DNA from: Natronosalvus halobius
GTDB lineage: Archaea; Halobacteriota; Halobacteria; Halobacteriales; Natrialbaceae
Assembly (NCBI RefSeq): GCF_024138145.1
Contig: NZ_CP099997.1
Coordinates: forward strand, 2,170,001-2,234,000
DNA length: 64,000 nt
Direction of reading: 5' to 3'
In this document: one piece after another, positions 61,831 to 64,000 of the stretch
How positions within the stretch are numbered: position 1 is the first letter of the stretch
How the letters are laid out: each line of letters opens with the position of its first letter
Made by a program: the position numbers and the translations under genes
Notes under the pieces: model-generated
What the model was told of the DNA's origin: nothing
Database searches by the model: none
Seen by the model: the letters and a program-made list of their open reading frames with translations, nothing else

Positions 61831-62565
61831 ATGACACAGGTGCGTCTCGCGCTGCTCAACGCCGCCTACGAGGGCGAGAGCACGCGGCGAAACTTTCGAC
61901 GCGAACTCGACGCCTCGCTCGCTGAATTCGACATCACCGACGGCGAACTCCCGGAAACCTACGACTACGACGGCGTCGTCGTCACGGGCTCGAGGGCCTC
62001 GGTCTACTGGGACGAAGACTGGATCGCGCCGGCAAAAGCGTGGGTCGCCGAGGCCATCGACCGCGACGTCCCGTTTCTGGGCATCTGCTGGGGCCACCAG
62101 CTCCTGGCTGACGTCCTCGGCGGTTCTGTCGACGACATGGGCGAGTACGAGGTCGGGTACAGTCATATCGAACACACCGGCGACTCGCCGTTGTTCGACG
62201 GGATCGACCGCGAGTTCGTCGCCTACACGAGCCACTCCGACGCCGTCCTCGAGTTGCCCGCCGGTGCCGAACCCCTGGCTGAAAACGAATACTCGAACCA
62301 CGGGTATCGCCTCGGGAGCGTCTTCGGCGTTCAGTTCCACCCCGAGTTCGACCAGTCGACGATGCGAAAGTTGCTCGAAAACAAAGACATCGAGCCCGAA
62401 ATCCGCGAGCGCCTGCTCACCAAGGTAACCGACGAGAACCACGCGAAGACACGTCCGGCGAGTCTGGTCTTCGAGAACTTTACGAACTACGTACAGGAGT
62501 TGCAGGCGAGCACCGACGGAGAGCACGAATCGGCAGGACTGGACACCACCGATATTTCAGCCTGA
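61831..62565 (+). CDS. Type 1 glutamine amidotransferase (GATase1-like)
   Basis: A 244-residue class I glutamine amidotransferase-like protein. The catalytic triad is Cys in LGICWGHQLLADVLGG near residue 89 and His-Glu in FGVQFHPEFDQ near residue 171. It is a stand-alone domain, related to GuaA-like amidotransferases. Family members hydrolyse glutamine for a synthetase partner, or act on gamma-glutamyl compounds; no synthetase is next to it. ATG 61831 (MTQVRLALLN) was chosen; the longer frame upstream is not coding. Confidence 0.88.
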   Translation: MTQVRLALLNAAYEGESTRRNFRRELDASLAEFDITDGELPETYDYDGVVVTGSRASVYWDEDWIAPAKAWVAEAIDRDVPFLGICWGHQLLADVLGGSVDDMGEYEVGYSHIEHTGDSPLFDGIDREFVAYTSHSDAVLELPAGAEPLAENEYSNHGYRLGSVFGVQFHPEFDQSTMRKLLENKDIEPEIRERLLTKVTDENHAKTRPASLVFENFTNYVQELQASTDGEHESAGLDTTDISA

Positions 62566-62654
62566 CCAGGACCGGCGCCAACGGGGACCGAAATTCCCAG
62601 CCCACAGGAATCAGCGAGTGGGATAGATATGTCTACTCCGTAGCGCTAGCCACG

Positions 62655-63857
62655 ATGAGATCGTTTCACTCGAATGGCAAACGAACGGTATCGCGACGAC
62701 AGATGCTCTCGACCGTCGGCGTCGTCGGGCTCGCAACGCTTGCCGGCTGTACGTCGCCGACGAGTGGCCGAGAGCCAGGAGAGGATCAAACTGGGTCGGA
62801 CAGCGACTCCAGCGGAGCATCCAGTCCGACTGACAACTGGAGTGGCGCGGACGCAACGGACGTCGAAACCGACCACCCATACACCTCGGCCCCCGAGGTC
62901 GTGGACCTCGACGAAACCGACGGCGTGGTGACGCTGACGACCGAGGCCGCTCGCCATCAGTTACTGGGCGACGACGCCAGCGGCGGACCGTGGGAACTTC
63001 CCGAGGTGTGGGCCTGGAAGACGGCCGACGGCGACCCGAGCGTACCGGGCCCGCTGCTCCGCGTGACCGAGGGAACAGAGATGGAGATCACTTACGACAA
63101 CACCAAACACAACCGCCCGCACACCTTCCACGTCCACGCCCTGAGCAAGAGTTGGATGGACGATGGGGCCCCGACGACGACCGGCCGGCAGGTCGACGCC
63201 GGGGAAACGGGGACCTACGAAATCACGGCCAACGTGCCCGGCACCCACCTCTATCACTGCCACTTCCAGACGCAGAATCACCTCGACATGGGAATGTACG
63301 GCATTCTCCGCGTCGATCCCGTCGATTACGACCCGCCGGACAAGGAGTTCTTCCTCACGATCAAAGACTGGGACAGCCGACTCTCGGCCTCGATGGCAGG
63401 CGGTGACGTCAACTTCAGCCATCGCGACCGGAACCCCGACGTGTTCACCGTCAACGGGCGGGTCGCACCGTACAGCCTCCACCCGGAAGAGGGGTCACCC
63501 ATGATCGTCGAGCAAGGCGACCGGGTCCGCATCCACATCACCAACAACGGCTACCAGCCCCACTCGATGCACACCCACAACCACCGCTTCGAGGTCGTCG
63601 AAAAGGACGGGAGCGTCGTCCCCGAGGGAGCCCGATACAAGGAAGACGTGGTCCCGCTCTCGCCCGCCGAGCGAAAAACCATCGAGTTCACCGCCGACGC
63701 CGACCCCGGCATCTACGCGATGCACTGTCACAGAGTCAACCACGTGATGAACGGCGAACGCTATCCCGGCGGCATGCTCACCGGGATCGTCTACGAAGAC
63801 GCCCTCGAGACCGAGCAGTTCGCGGCGTTGATGAAGGGCGCAGGGTACGAGGGCTGA
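62655..63857 (+). CDS. Two-domain multicopper oxidase, Tat lipoprotein
   Basis: A 400-residue secreted copper oxidase. RRQMLSTVGVVGLATLAGC is a Tat signal with lipobox (Cys32), followed by a Ser/Asp/Gly spacer. Two cupredoxin domains follow. The first has HTFHVHAL and GTHLYHCHFQTQNHLDMGM; the second has HSMHTHNHRF and IYAMHCHRVNHVMN...GGM. Both therefore carry a His-Cys-His type 1 copper motif with a downstream Met, besides the histidines for the trinuclear site. Likely substrates are phenols, metals or nitrite-like electron donors. The ATG at 62655 gives the Tat motif at residue 14. Confidence 0.9.
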   Translation: MRSFHSNGKRTVSRRQMLSTVGVVGLATLAGCTSPTSGREPGEDQTGSDSDSSGASSPTDNWSGADATDVETDHPYTSAPEVVDLDETDGVVTLTTEAARHQLLGDDASGGPWELPEVWAWKTADGDPSVPGPLLRVTEGTEMEITYDNTKHNRPHTFHVHALSKSWMDDGAPTTTGRQVDAGETGTYEITANVPGTHLYHCHFQTQNHLDMGMYGILRVDPVDYDPPDKEFFLTIKDWDSRLSASMAGGDVNFSHRDRNPDVFTVNGRVAPYSLHPEEGSPMIVEQGDRVRIHITNNGYQPHSMHTHNHRFEVVEKDGSVVPEGARYKEDVVPLSPAERKTIEFTADADPGIYAMHCHRVNHVMNGERYPGGMLTGIVYEDALETEQFAALMKGAGYEG

Positions 63858-63887
63858 CCTCACACACGACGACGGGGCTGGTCAATC

Positions 63888-64000
63888 TCACTTGAGGCCC
63901 GCCGTCTCTCGCTCGCCGATAGCCTCGACGAGCAGTTCCGCGACGTCGACGATCTCGATGTCCGCTTCGAAGCCACCGGTCTTGCGCCCGTCCTCGTACA
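63888..64000 (-). CDS. 3' end of an unidentified gene (cut by the window edge)
   Basis: Only the last 36 residues are visible. They read YEDGRKTGGFEADIEIVDVAEL and then LLVEAIGERETAGLK before the TGA at 63890-63888. The ending resembles the C-termini of some heterodisulfide-reductase-like iron-sulphur proteins, but that is too little to name it. It is convergent with the multicopper oxidase. Confidence 0.5.
   Translation of the reverse strand, partial: YEDGRKTGGFEADIEIVDVAELLVEAIGERETAGLK

Overview
The window is chromosomal DNA of a halophilic archaeon, most probably a member of the Natrialbales (Natrinema/Natronorubrum-like). The evidence is high GC content, very acidic predicted proteins, many Tat-type lipoprotein signals, archaeal information-processing genes (DnaG primase, a thermosome subunit with a Gly-Gly-Met tail, Pus10, FAU-1, ribosomal protein L10e, a KH-domain protein, chromosomal protein MC1, RNase HI), TATA-box promoters placed so that several transcripts would be leaderless, and several small protein families known only from haloarchaea. 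No rRNA, tRNA, CRISPR array, integrase or insertion sequence was recognised.

Layout. 0-9.7 kb: DUF151 protein, HisE, histidine phosphatase, a Tat-exported unknown, aspartate kinase, Pus10, an HtrA-type lipoprotein protease, a YkgJ-type cysteine-cluster protein and two haloarchaeal DUF proteins. 9.7-11.3 kb: an AT-rich islet with a Tat-exported protein ending in a hydrophobic hairpin, a previously uncalled 58-residue two-helix membrane protein, and a DUF5789-like protein. 11.3-19.4 kb: PHP phosphoesterase, lipoprotein, 7Fe ferredoxin with an iron-box-like palindrome upstream, ferritin-like protein, a divergent rhodanese pair, KH protein and thermosome. 19.6-23.9 kb: RimK-like ligase, iron-type alcohol dehydrogenase and ring-cleaving dioxygenase, divergent from a Cys-rich mini-protein coupled to a beta-keto acid cleavage enzyme. 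This could be a short aromatic (hydroquinone-type) degradation module. 23.9-30.4 kb: membrane hydrolase, RNase HI, L10e, a CBS-domain site-2 protease, a small ferredoxin, MC1, an AbrB-like protein and a GNAT enzyme.

30.4-43.6 kb: PheT/PheS, FAU-1 with a coupled partner, PrsW protease, riboflavin synthase, DnaG, a methyltransferase, a HalOD1 protein and GlmM. 43.6-54.2 kb: lipoprotein, short-chain dehydrogenase, universal stress protein, two tandem acyl-CoA synthetases, an asparagine-synthase-like protein and a prepilin peptidase. 54.4-64 kb: 2Fe-2S ferredoxin, PiT-like transporter, HisA, HisB, a zinc-ribbon-like protein, an HD-domain phosphohydrolase, an alpha/beta-hydrolase lacking its nucleophile, a glutamine amidotransferase, a two-domain multicopper oxidase and the end of an unidentified gene.

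The most unusual thread is a series of short tandem duplications at or just downstream of stop codons: htrA, the 36.3-kb acidic protein, glmM (a perfect 212-bp duplication), the short-chain dehydrogenase (28-bp units that include its stop codon), the asparagine-synthase-like gene, the 57-kb membrane protein and the HD gene. Their repeat units are unrelated in sequence. They could come from one mutational process or have a role at transcript 3' ends. Other notable items are the AT-rich islet (possible secreted membrane-active protein with a small membrane partner), the possible aromatic module, the iron-box ferredoxin, and a perfect 19-bp hairpin after hisA.
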